DNA from: Chloracidobacterium sp.
GTDB taxonomy: Bacteria; Acidobacteriota; Blastocatellia; Pyrinomonadales; Pyrinomonadaceae
Length of the DNA stretch: 64,000 nt
NCBI GenBank assembly: GCA_016716365.1
Contig: JADJWM010000007.1
Span: 319,185 to 383,184, forward strand
Reading direction: 5' to 3'
Below the pieces are notes generated by a model. It was not told the DNA's origin. It ran no database searches and worked only from the letters and a program-made list of their open reading frames with translations. Made by a program: the position numbers and the translations under genes. Position 1 is the stretch's first letter. Each line of letters begins with the position of its first letter. Positions 9,986-17,887 of the stretch are shown in pieces.

Positions 9986-10960
9986 ATGAGATCTTCTCGT
10001 TTAGGGATATTTGTACTACTTTTACTTACCGTCTTTCTGACGGCAAATTGCAGTTATTTCAATCGGATCCTCTCGAGAAAGAACCTCGTGGACGGCTCGA
10101 TGGCGTACAAAGAGCGTAAGTTCGAGGTCGCCGAGGACCTCTTCAGAAGGGCTGCGGCCCGCGATCCGGAAGGGGCAACGGAAGAAGGCAAGATAGCCCA
10201 GGTATTTCTGGCCAGGACGCTTCACTCCCGATATATCGGAAATCGTCAGGACACCTCACTTGCGGAACAAGCGATAGCCGAGTACCGAAAGGCACTTGCA
10301 TTGAACAAGAACGACCAAAGCTCTTACAAGGCGATCGCCGGTTTGCTTGAAAACCTCCAGCGAACCGACGAATGGAAGCAATGGGTGACCGACCGCGCCA
10401 ATGATGGTTCGATCGATCCGGAATACCGGGCTGAAGCCCTGACGTCTCTCGCGGCAAAGCAGAACACCTGCGCCAATGAGGTTTCGGACACGCCTGCGAC
10501 GAAGAAGACGGTCCAGCGAGACGGCAAGGAAGTCTATCAGTACTCCAAGCCGGAGAATGAGGCGGACTTCCAGCGGATGAAGGCGTGCGTCGAAGAAGGT
10601 AACCGGCTCATCGAACAAGCCGTCGCTCTTGAGAACGACACGGTCAAAAACCTCGCGAGCATCGACCCCAAGGCGTTGACCGATGAACAGCTGCGGCAGA
10701 ACCTGAACGCTCTTAAACCGTTCGAGTCGGCCCGTTCCTATCGGGCGAGCCTCCTTATCCAGGCGTCGAGATTGGCCGAGATGGAAGGGCGAAATGAAGA
10801 CAGAGACCGGCTAAAGACCCAGTCCGATCAGGCTAAGGAAGCGTTCACCGCGTTGAGCAATAAGACGAAGGACATCCAGTCCGAGATCGATGCGCGCACC
10901 GCCGCCGCCGAAGCGGCCGCGAACGCAAACGCCAACGGGGCCGCGGCTCCGGCCCGATAG
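9986..10960 (+). CDS. TPR-containing lipoprotein, last gene of the energy-transduction operon
   Basis: ATG 9986 gives 324 residues with a lipoprotein signal (LGIFVLLLLTVFLTANC, lipobox LTANC). The mature part looks like helical tetratricopeptide-type repeats (YKERKFEVAEDLFRRAAARDPEG; LAEQAIAEYRKALALNKND) and then a Lys/Glu-rich helical region. It ends in an Ala/Asn tail (AAEAAANANANGAAAPAR). It follows exbD by about 75 bases and a strong terminator follows it, so it is probably co-transcribed with the channel genes. Its exact job is unknown; TPR lipoproteins often scaffold envelope complexes. Confidence 0.75.
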   Translation: MRSSRLGIFVLLLLTVFLTANCSYFNRILSRKNLVDGSMAYKERKFEVAEDLFRRAAARDPEGATEEGKIAQVFLARTLHSRYIGNRQDTSLAEQAIAEYRKALALNKNDQSSYKAIAGLLENLQRTDEWKQWVTDRANDGSIDPEYRAEALTSLAAKQNTCANEVSDTPATKKTVQRDGKEVYQYSKPENEADFQRMKACVEEGNRLIEQAVALENDTVKNLASIDPKALTDEQLRQNLNALKPFESARSYRASLLIQASRLAEMEGRNEDRDRLKTQSDQAKEAFTALSNKTKDIQSEIDARTAAAEAAANANANGAAAPAR

Positions 10961-10988
10961 CGGGTCGATCACATTTAGAGTGTTTATG

Positions 10989-11026
10989 GGCGATGCTCCT
11001 TTCTATTTAAGGAGCATCGCCTTTTC
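10989..11026 (+). terminator. Rho-independent terminator of the TonB/ExbBD operon
   Basis: A 12-bp perfect stem (GGCGATGCTCCT with AGGAGCATCGCC) and a 9-base loop, followed by TTTT. Confidence 0.88.
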
Positions 11027-11103
11027 CGCACTCGGGAGGCGTTCGGCTCAATTAAATCTGGAATTAAAGCCGCGACAAACGCTACAATAAATGAAGTGAT
11101 GAA

Positions 11104-13311
11104 ATGATCAGGATCGAAGATGTGATCGCAAAAGTCGAGGTGAACCGCCCGTCGCCGGATATTGACCTGATCAGGCGGGCTTATCTTTTCTCGGCGCTCC
11201 ATCATCGCGGGCAGAAGCGGGCCTCGGGCGAGCCGTACCTCGTCCATCCGCTCGAGGTGGCCGACATTCTCGCCGACATGCGGCTAGACGAGGTCAGCGT
11301 CGCGACCGGACTGCTCCACGATGTGGTGGAGGATACACTTGTCGATCTCGACACCATCAAATCTTATTTTGGCGATGAGATAACGAGCCTTGTCGACGGC
11401 CTGACGAAGATCGCTCACATCAGTAATCTATCCAAGGAGAAACAGCAGGCCGAGAACGTCCGGAAGATGGTCCTTGCGATGATCACGGACGTCCGGGTCG
11501 TTCTGATCAAACTGGCCGACCGGCTTCACAATATGCGGACGATGAAGTTTCTCAAACCGGAGAAACGGGCCCGCATTTCACAGGAAACCCTCGACATCTA
11601 CGCCCCGATCGCTCACCGGCTTGGAATGGGTAAGCTTCGGAGTGAGCTTGAAGACCTCGCATTCCAGAATCTGCATCCGGATGAGTATAAACGGCTGGCC
11701 AAAGAGGTAGATGCGCGGAGGCCCGAGCTCGAGGCAACGCTGGATAAGATCCAGGCCACCATCCGGGCAAGATTGACCGAGAACGACGTCCCGTTCGTCG
11801 CCGTCGAAGGGAGGGTCAAGCGGCTTTACTCACTCTGGAAGAAACTAAAGCGTCAGAAGATCACGATGGAACAGGTCTATGACCTGATCGCGGCCCGGAT
11901 CATCACGCCCAACGAGCGAAAATATTGCTACCTGACCCTCAGCGTGATCCATGACACGTGGACCCCCGTTCCCGAACGTTTCAAGGATTGGATCGCCATT
12001 CCGCGGGATAACCTTTATCAATCGCTTCACACCTCGGTCGTCGGCGACGGCGGCCAGGCGTTCGAGGTCCAGATACGTACCGAGGAGATGCATCAGGTCG
12101 CCGAAGAAGGCGTTGCGGCCCATTGGAAATACAAGGAGAAAAAGCTCGGGTCGCATGAGCACGACGAAAGCCTCGACGAGCTGAGAAAGACCGTCGAAAA
12201 GCTTCTGCTGCCCCTCGTCGAGGACAATCAGGGCGACGACGATTCCGAGAACTTCGTTGAATCTTTGAAGCTGGACCTGTTTCCGAAGGACGTATACGCC
12301 TTTACGCCGATGGGTAAGGTGATCCAGCTGCCCCGCGGAGCGTCACCGATCGATTTCGCCTATGCGATCCACTCCGAGGTCGGCGATTCATGCACCGGGG
12401 CGAAGATAAACGGCCGGATCGTGCCGCTTAAGACGGAATTGCAGAACGGCAACGTGGTCGAGATCCTGACGACGACGAACTCGAAACCGTCGCGGGACTG
12501 GCTGAACCACGTCGTTACGGCAAAGGCCCGCAACCGCATCCGCCATTGGATCTCGCAGCAGCAGCGGATCGACTCGATCGAGCTCGGACGAAAGCTCCTC
12601 GAAAAGGAGTCCGACCGATTTCGCGTTTCGGCCAAAAAGCTGATAAACGACGAGACGGAAATGAAGCGCATCGCCAACGAATACGGCCTCGGGCGGCCGG
12701 AGGACCTTCTCGCGTCGATCGGATACGGAAAGACGCTGCCGCGAAACGTTTTATCAAAGTTCCTCGGGGCCGAAAAGTTCGCTGAGCTCGACCCCGAAGG
12801 GCGAAAAGAAACGCGGATCGAGAGCGGAATGAAGGCGGTCAAGAAGTTCATCGGGCTTGGCGAGGACGCGATCGTCGTCAAGGGTGTCGACAACTTCCTG
12901 ACAACGCGGGCCCGCTGCTGCAATCCGCTTCGCGGCGAGGACATAGTCGGTTATATCTCGCTGGGTAAAGGGATCGTCGTCCATAACAAGCGGTGCAAGA
13001 ACGTCGCCCAGTTGATGATCAACAAGGACCGTATCGTCGACGTCGAATGGGCGAAGAGCGATCAAAAAGAGATCCAGTCCGTACGGCTGCTTGCGACGAC
13101 CGAGAACCGAACGGGAATGCTCGCCGGCATTACCAACGCGATCGCCGAGATCAAGACCGGTATCCGTGATGCGCGGGCGAATGTTTCACGCGACGATCGC
13201 GGCCTGATCGAGGTCACGGTCGAAGTTTTTGATAAGAAACACCTCGATAAAGTTGTCGGTTCGATCGCTCAGGTCCCCGGCGTCATCGCCGTCGAACGCA
13301 TCCACGCGTAG
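11104..13311 (+). CDS. Bifunctional (p)ppGpp synthetase/hydrolase, RelA/SpoT homologue
   Basis: 735 residues, the usual length for a long RSH protein, which makes and breaks the alarmone (p)ppGpp. N-terminal HD hydrolase: HHRGQKRASGEPYLVHPLEV and LLHDVVEDT. Synthetase domain: RVKRLYSLWKKLKR, VYDLIAARIIT and RFKDWIAIPRDNLYQSLHT; the charged RFKD form is the one found in bifunctional enzymes rather than synthetase-only RelA. Then a TGS domain (VYAFTPMGKVIQLPRGASP), a conserved Cys pair (RARCCNPL) and a C-terminal ACT domain. The usual NGYQSLHT glycine is leucine here (NLYQSLHT). A terminator follows. Confidence 0.95.
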   Translation: MIRIEDVIAKVEVNRPSPDIDLIRRAYLFSALHHRGQKRASGEPYLVHPLEVADILADMRLDEVSVATGLLHDVVEDTLVDLDTIKSYFGDEITSLVDGLTKIAHISNLSKEKQQAENVRKMVLAMITDVRVVLIKLADRLHNMRTMKFLKPEKRARISQETLDIYAPIAHRLGMGKLRSELEDLAFQNLHPDEYKRLAKEVDARRPELEATLDKIQATIRARLTENDVPFVAVEGRVKRLYSLWKKLKRQKITMEQVYDLIAARIITPNERKYCYLTLSVIHDTWTPVPERFKDWIAIPRDNLYQSLHTSVVGDGGQAFEVQIRTEEMHQVAEEGVAAHWKYKEKKLGSHEHDESLDELRKTVEKLLLPLVEDNQGDDDSENFVESLKLDLFPKDVYAFTPMGKVIQLPRGASPIDFAYAIHSEVGDSCTGAKINGRIVPLKTELQNGNVVEILTTTNSKPSRDWLNHVVTAKARNRIRHWISQQQRIDSIELGRKLLEKESDRFRVSAKKLINDETEMKRIANEYGLGRPEDLLASIGYGKTLPRNVLSKFLGAEKFAELDPEGRKETRIESGMKAVKKFIGLGEDAIVVKGVDNFLTTRARCCNPLRGEDIVGYISLGKGIVVHNKRCKNVAQLMINKDRIVDVEWAKSDQKEIQSVRLLATTENRTGMLAGITNAIAEIKTGIRDARANVSRDDRGLIEVTVEVFDKKHLDKVVGSIAQVPGVIAVERIHA

Positions 13312-13376
13312 AAGTATCGTTCATTCTATCCCGTCCAAACTGAAAATGCCCGTTCGGCAAACGCCGCCCCATGCCC

Positions 13377-13406
13377 GCCGCTCTTTCTCAGCGGCTTTTA
13401 TTTTTG
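13377..13406 (+). terminator. Terminator after the RelA/SpoT homologue
   Basis: A 6-bp stem (GCCGCT with AGCGGC), a 7-base loop, and TTTTATTTTT after it. It lies between the alarmone gene and ridA. Confidence 0.8.
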
Positions 13407-13463
13407 GGCCTCTTCTGTTATCATTTGCCTTTTGTTTATCGGCACGAAAAGGAAAAAGGATCA

Positions 13464-13841
13464 ATGACGGAAGTAATTTCGACCGACAAGGCACCGGGGG
13501 CGATAGGGCCCTATTCGCAGGCGATCAAGGCCGGGAACATGATCTTTTGTTCGGGGCAGATACCGATAGATCCGGCGACCGGCGAATTCGTCTCCGACGA
13601 GATCGCCGAGCAGACCGAACAGGTGTTCAAGAACCTGACCGCGGTGCTCGAGGCCGGCGGAGCATCGCTCGACAATGTCGTGAAGACCACGGTTTTTCTG
13701 GCCGACATGGGTGATTTTGCCGCGATGAACGAGGTGTATTCGCGTTATTTTGTCGCGAACAAGCCGGCTCGCGCGACGGTCCAGGCCGCGGGACTGCCGA
13801 AGAATGCAAGGGTCGAGATCGAGTGCGTCGCGGTTGTCTGA
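13464..13841 (+). CDS. ridA: RidA-family reactive enamine/imine deaminase
   Basis: 125 residues from ATG 13464, which has GGAAAAAGGATCA before it; the upstream in-frame start at 13371 overlaps the preceding terminator and is rejected. RidA hydrolyses reactive enamine/imine intermediates released by PLP enzymes. Family motifs: TDKAPGAIGPYSQAIKAGNMIFCSG near the start (given here in outline), TEQVFKNLTAVLEAGG, and the C-terminal signature with the catalytic arginine (KPARATVQAAGLPKNARVEI). Convergent with rpmB. Confidence 0.95.
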   Translation: MTEVISTDKAPGAIGPYSQAIKAGNMIFCSGQIPIDPATGEFVSDEIAEQTEQVFKNLTAVLEAGGASLDNVVKTTVFLADMGDFAAMNEVYSRYFVANKPARATVQAAGLPKNARVEIECVAVV

Positions 13842-13908
13842 TCGATCGCCAAGGCCGGACGGCCAACAGGTATTTGAACGAAATTGGAAGATCGGGGCTG
13901 CAGGGCCG

Positions 13909-13953
13909 GCAGAAAAAGAACGGCCAGGCCCCTTGTTCGGCGGCGGCCTGGCA
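13909..13953 (-). terminator. Terminator of rpmB on the minus strand
   Basis: Read on the minus strand, GCCAGGCC and GGCCTGGC form a stem around a loop of about 14 bases, followed by GTTCTTTTTC. It lies between the convergent ridA and rpmB genes. Confidence 0.7.
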
Positions 13954-13984
13954 ACTATCTGATTGCTTGCTTTATCTAAGGATT

Positions 13985-14179
13985 TTACGCGGCCTTGACG
14001 ATCTTGCCGGATTTGATACACCGGGTGCAGGCCTTGATCCTGCCGTTCGCACCGGAAGGCAGCTTTACGCGGACGGGCTGAAGATTCGGATTGAATCGCC
14101 GCCGCGTTTTATTGTTCGCATGGGAAACATTATTCCCGAATTGCGGCCCTTTGCCGCATATGTCGCACCTTTTTGCCAT
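13985..14179 (-). CDS. rpmB: Ribosomal protein L28
   Basis: 64 residues beginning MAKRCDICGKGPQFGNNVSH, the typical L28 start, with the zinc-binding form of the family: CDIC near the N-terminus and CTRC near the C-terminus (KACTRCIKSGKIVKAA). A strong AGGAGG lies before the start on the minus strand. It is monocistronic here, without rpmG beside it. Confidence 0.97.
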   Translation of the reverse strand: MAKRCDICGKGPQFGNNVSHANNKTRRRFNPNLQPVRVKLPSGANGRIKACTRCIKSGKIVKAA

Positions 14180-14282
14180 TGATGAAGGCCTCCTGATAGA
14201 TCAAGTGAGGTTTTTTATAAAAGAATTTATTAAAAACTCAAAAACAGTTTTTATACCAGAGAAGTAAAGAAGAAGTCAAGCT

Positions 14283-15593
14283 ATGATCGGATCCGATAAG
14301 GTCAAAGGAGTAGAGTCAAAAGTGAGTTCAATCAAGTTTCGGTCGCTGGCCGCGTGTGCGTCAGCGTTTCTTGTCCTTTTTATCGCATCGTGCACAGGCG
14401 ACCCGGCCGGCCCGGCCGCGGGCCCGGGGGCGGCAGACCCGAACGAGGTGGCTGCCCGCGTGAACGGTAAGGATATCAAGCTGGAGGAGGTCGAGAAAGG
14501 CGTCAAGGCACAGGCACAGGGCGAGGAACTGAATTTTTCGCCGCTTGAGTTGGCATCGGCCCGTCTGACGGTCCTTCAACAGCTTATCCAGGCCGAGGTC
14601 ATGTTCCAAAAAGCGGAGGCGGAACAATCCGTACCGACCGATGAAGAGGTGACGACCGAAATGAACAATCGCCGGACCGGCAGCGGCCTGTCGGCGGAGG
14701 AATTCGATCGTCAAATGAAAGAGGCCGGCGAAACCGAACAGACCTGGCGTCAGAATGTTAGAAAGGAACTTGCCCTGAAGAAATTGCAGGAAAAGATCAC
14801 CGGCCGGGTCGTTTCTCCAAAAGACAAGGAGATCGAGGACTTTTATAACGGCAACAAGGAGCAGTTCAAGAACAAGCGCGGGGCTCAGCTTGCGGCGATC
14901 GTCATCGACCCTTCGAACAGCGGCCAGGGCGACCTCACCACGAACGAGGACCAGGCACGAGCCAAGGCGACCGAGGTCTACAACCGGACACAAGCGGGTG
15001 CGGATTTCGCAACGCTCGCTCGCGAGGCCAGCGAAGACCTCCAAACGCGTTCTCAGGGTGGCGATTGGCGTTACTTCACCGAGGACGAGATGAAGCAGAC
15101 GATGGGGCCGCAGGTGACCGAACTTATCATGACCCGGATGCAGAACGGCCAGGTCGTCCCCGCCGCGATACCGCTCGAAGGCAAGATCCTGATCGTAAAG
15201 CTTCAGCGGAAGCAGGAACAGGATGAGGACCTGACGCTCGAGAGCCCGGGCGTACGCCAGCGTGTCAACGAACTTTTGGTCAATGCCCGAAAGAACCTTT
15301 TATGGCAGTCTTATTCCGCGGTCGCGATCAACGAGGCGAAGGTCGAGAATTTCCTTGCACGTAAGGTCGTCGAAAATCCGAATGACCTGAGCGGAGCAAG
15401 GCCAGGCCCGGCACCGCAGGCAAACACGAATGCGGCGTCGAACACGAGCGCGAACGCTAATTCGAATTCGGCGGCTAACGGCGGCACTAATTCGCCGGCC
15501 AATGCCAATTCGAACTCCGGAAACTCGACGGCTTCGAACTCGGCATCGAATGCGAATTCTAACCGGCCGGCGAACGCGAATAATTCCCGGTAA
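14283..15593 (+). CDS. SurA/PpiC-like peptidyl-prolyl isomerase lipoprotein with Asn-rich tail
   Basis: 436 residues from the first ATG; an alternative GTG lies about 13 codons in. Lipoprotein signal with lipobox (ASAFLVLFIASC). Then VAARVNGKDIKLEEVEKGVK, the start of a SurA_N-type chaperone region, and a parvulin-type domain (KRGAQLAAIVIDPSN, ADFATLAREASEDLQTRSQG, GGDWRYFTEDEM). The last ~55 residues are almost only Asn, Ala, Ser, Thr and Gly. The predicted role is periplasmic folding help for outer-membrane proteins. The tail may be a flexible spacer. Confidence 0.85.
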   Translation: MIGSDKVKGVESKVSSIKFRSLAACASAFLVLFIASCTGDPAGPAAGPGAADPNEVAARVNGKDIKLEEVEKGVKAQAQGEELNFSPLELASARLTVLQQLIQAEVMFQKAEAEQSVPTDEEVTTEMNNRRTGSGLSAEEFDRQMKEAGETEQTWRQNVRKELALKKLQEKITGRVVSPKDKEIEDFYNGNKEQFKNKRGAQLAAIVIDPSNSGQGDLTTNEDQARAKATEVYNRTQAGADFATLAREASEDLQTRSQGGDWRYFTEDEMKQTMGPQVTELIMTRMQNGQVVPAAIPLEGKILIVKLQRKQEQDEDLTLESPGVRQRVNELLVNARKNLLWQSYSAVAINEAKVENFLARKVVENPNDLSGARPGPAPQANTNAASNTSANANSNSAANGGTNSPANANSNSGNSTASNSASNANSNRPANANNSR

Positions 15594-15666
15594 CAGTGTG
15601 GCCTCCCGGGTTGTCGGCAAACCGCCGACGACGGGAAGGCCGTAACCTTGGTACCTTTGATCGAAG

Positions 15667-15735
15667 TCCCGCCCGGATCCGCAGGATCATCCGCCCTTGA
15701 TGCGGTTCCTGAAATTCGGGCGGGATAGTTTTTGG
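15667..15735 (+). terminator. Terminator after the SurA-like gene
   Basis: TCCCGCCCG pairs with CGGGCGGGA around a 41-base insert that itself can form a smaller stem (CCGCA with TGCGG); AGTTTTT follows. Confidence 0.65.
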
Positions 15736-15764
15736 CCGGACCGCCATCAACTTCTCATTCGTCG

Positions 15765-17729
15765 ATGTTATTCAGGCTCTCAAACGTAAAGAAATCCTAC
15801 GGAGGCCAAGAGGTTCTTCGAGGCCTTACCTTCCAGGTGAACCCGGGCGAAAAGGTCGGGCTGGTCGGGCGAAACGGTGCCGGCAAGACGACCGTCTTCC
15901 GACTTTTGACCGGCCAGGAGGGAGCCGACAGCGGCGAGGTCGTTTCCATCAACGGGCTTCGTCTCGGCCTCCTCGGCCAGCATGTGGATTTTGAGGCGGG
16001 CGAGTCTGTGCATACAGCCGCCCTTTCGGCTTTTCAGGAGATCCACGACATCGAGGCCGAGATGAGAGCCCTTGAAAAGCTGATGGAGACCGACCATTCG
16101 CAAGAGGTCCTCGACCGCTACGCGGACCTCCAGATCAAATTTGAACATGCGGACGGCTTCACCTACGCCGCACGCGCCGAAGCGATCCTGATCGGGCTCG
16201 GGTTTGCTCGCGAAAGCTGGCAGGATAACGCTGCGACTCTTTCCGGCGGCCAGAAGAACCGGCTAGGGATGGCACGGCTTCTTTTGTCGAACTCGGACGT
16301 GCTTTTGCTTGACGAGCCTACGAACCATCTGGATGTCGATGCGGTCGAATGGCTCGAAGAGTTTCTTTCGGAGATCGACAAAGCCTATGTGGTAATCAGC
16401 CACGACCGCTATTTCCTTGACCGGACCGCTTCGAGGATCATCGAGATCGAGAACGGAAAGGCGGTCGACTATAAGGGAAATTATTCAAAATACCTCGTCG
16501 AGCGCGAACTTCGCCGCGAGCAGCAGATGCGGGAGTACGAGAATCAGCAGTCGATGATCGCGAAGACCGAGGAGTTCATTCGCCGAAACCTCGAAGGGCA
16601 AAAAACGAAGCAGGCGAAATCGAGGCGAAACATGCTCGAGCGTATGGAACGCATCGATGCCGTCGCGGCCGAGAAAGCCGGCGGGAGCTTCGGGCTGAAA
16701 AAGGTCGAGCGGACCGGAAATAATGTCCTGACGGTCGATGAGCTGAGCATCGGTTACGGGACTAGGGTGCTCGCTTCGGGCATTCATTTTTCACTCCTTC
16801 GCGGCGAACGGCTTGGGATCATCGGGGCAAACGGTACGGGAAAAACCACACTTTTGAAGACCATCCTCGGCGACATCAGGGAATTGTCGGGCGAGGTCCG
16901 ATGGGGAACGAAGGTCGATATCGGTTATTATTCGCAGACGCTGACCGATCTTCAGCCAAATTTCGAAGTGATCCAGGAACTGAGAAAGGTCGCTCCGCTC
17001 GCCGACAGCGGCGAACTTCGGTCGTTCCTCGCGAGGTTCCTTTTCTTTGGCGACGACGTATTCAAAATGGTCGGCGACCTATCGGGCGGCGAGAAGGGAA
17101 GACTGAGCCTTGCGAAGCTGATCTATTCCAGAAAGAACGTGCTGGTGCTCGACGAACCGACGAATCACCTCGACATCCCGGCCCGCGAGGCCCTCGAAGA
17201 TGCCCTCGGCGAGTACGACGGGACGATCGTCACCGTCAGCCACGACCGATTCTTCCTCGACAAGATCGCAACTCAGATCCTTTCTTTCGAGCGGAACGGG
17301 TCGGTCCTTCACCTGAACGGAAACTACACCGAGTTTCACGATTGGAAAGCCGCACACGGGCGGGCCGGAACCGGGCTGAAGTCCAAATTAGAGGGCTCTA
17401 ACGGATCGGGCAGCGAATCGATATCGGCCGTCGGCATCGAAGCCGGCGGAAACGACCGGGCCGCCGCCGAGCAAACGCCTGGCGAAAGCGCACGGTCGCG
17501 AACCCTTAGCAAAAACGAGCGAAAGCGTATCGACGACAGGATAGCCGCGATCGAGAAGCTGATCCCGAAATTGGAGGCCCGCACCGCCGAGATCGCCGCC
17601 GAAATGTCCAAGCCGGTGGTAGCGGCAGATTTTGCCAAATTGAAGTCACTCGCTGACGAACAGGCCGCGGTCGACGCCGAACTTGCAGCCCTGTTCGAAG
17701 AATGGGAAAAGCTGGCGGCGATGATCTAA
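15765..17729 (+). CDS. ABC-F family ATPase (ribosome-associated type)
   Basis: 654 residues from ATG 15765 (MLFRLSNVKKSYGG). Two ABC cassettes without membrane helices: Walker A GRNGAGKTTV and GANGTGKTTL, signature motifs LSGGQKNR and LSGGEKGR, Walker B DVLLLDEPTNHLD and VLVLDEPTNHLD. The interdomain linker holds the basic ABC-F stretch (FIRRNLEGQKTKQAKSRR). A C-terminal coiled-coil-like tail (RKRIDDRIAAIEKLIPKLE) is typical of the Uup/YdiF group. ABC-F proteins act on the ribosome in translation or antibiotic protection; the subgroup cannot be fixed here. Confidence 0.93.
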   Translation: MLFRLSNVKKSYGGQEVLRGLTFQVNPGEKVGLVGRNGAGKTTVFRLLTGQEGADSGEVVSINGLRLGLLGQHVDFEAGESVHTAALSAFQEIHDIEAEMRALEKLMETDHSQEVLDRYADLQIKFEHADGFTYAARAEAILIGLGFARESWQDNAATLSGGQKNRLGMARLLLSNSDVLLLDEPTNHLDVDAVEWLEEFLSEIDKAYVVISHDRYFLDRTASRIIEIENGKAVDYKGNYSKYLVERELRREQQMREYENQQSMIAKTEEFIRRNLEGQKTKQAKSRRNMLERMERIDAVAAEKAGGSFGLKKVERTGNNVLTVDELSIGYGTRVLASGIHFSLLRGERLGIIGANGTGKTTLLKTILGDIRELSGEVRWGTKVDIGYYSQTLTDLQPNFEVIQELRKVAPLADSGELRSFLARFLFFGDDVFKMVGDLSGGEKGRLSLAKLIYSRKNVLVLDEPTNHLDIPAREALEDALGEYDGTIVTVSHDRFFLDKIATQILSFERNGSVLHLNGNYTEFHDWKAAHGRAGTGLKSKLEGSNGSGSESISAVGIEAGGNDRAAAEQTPGESARSRTLSKNERKRIDDRIAAIEKLIPKLEARTAEIAAEMSKPVVAADFAKLKSLADEQAAVDAELAALFEEWEKLAAMI

Positions 17730-17887
17730 AGACCGTGGGCTGCACAGATCGTCCACGCCGCCGCTTCCGGTCGATTGACATTCGGCCAAAACACACCAAC
17801 AATCTGATTGTTCACAACATTAAGAATGGAGTTTCAGGCGGTACGGGTGCGCGTGGCTGCTGCCGTCTGGATGGAGATCGAAATACT

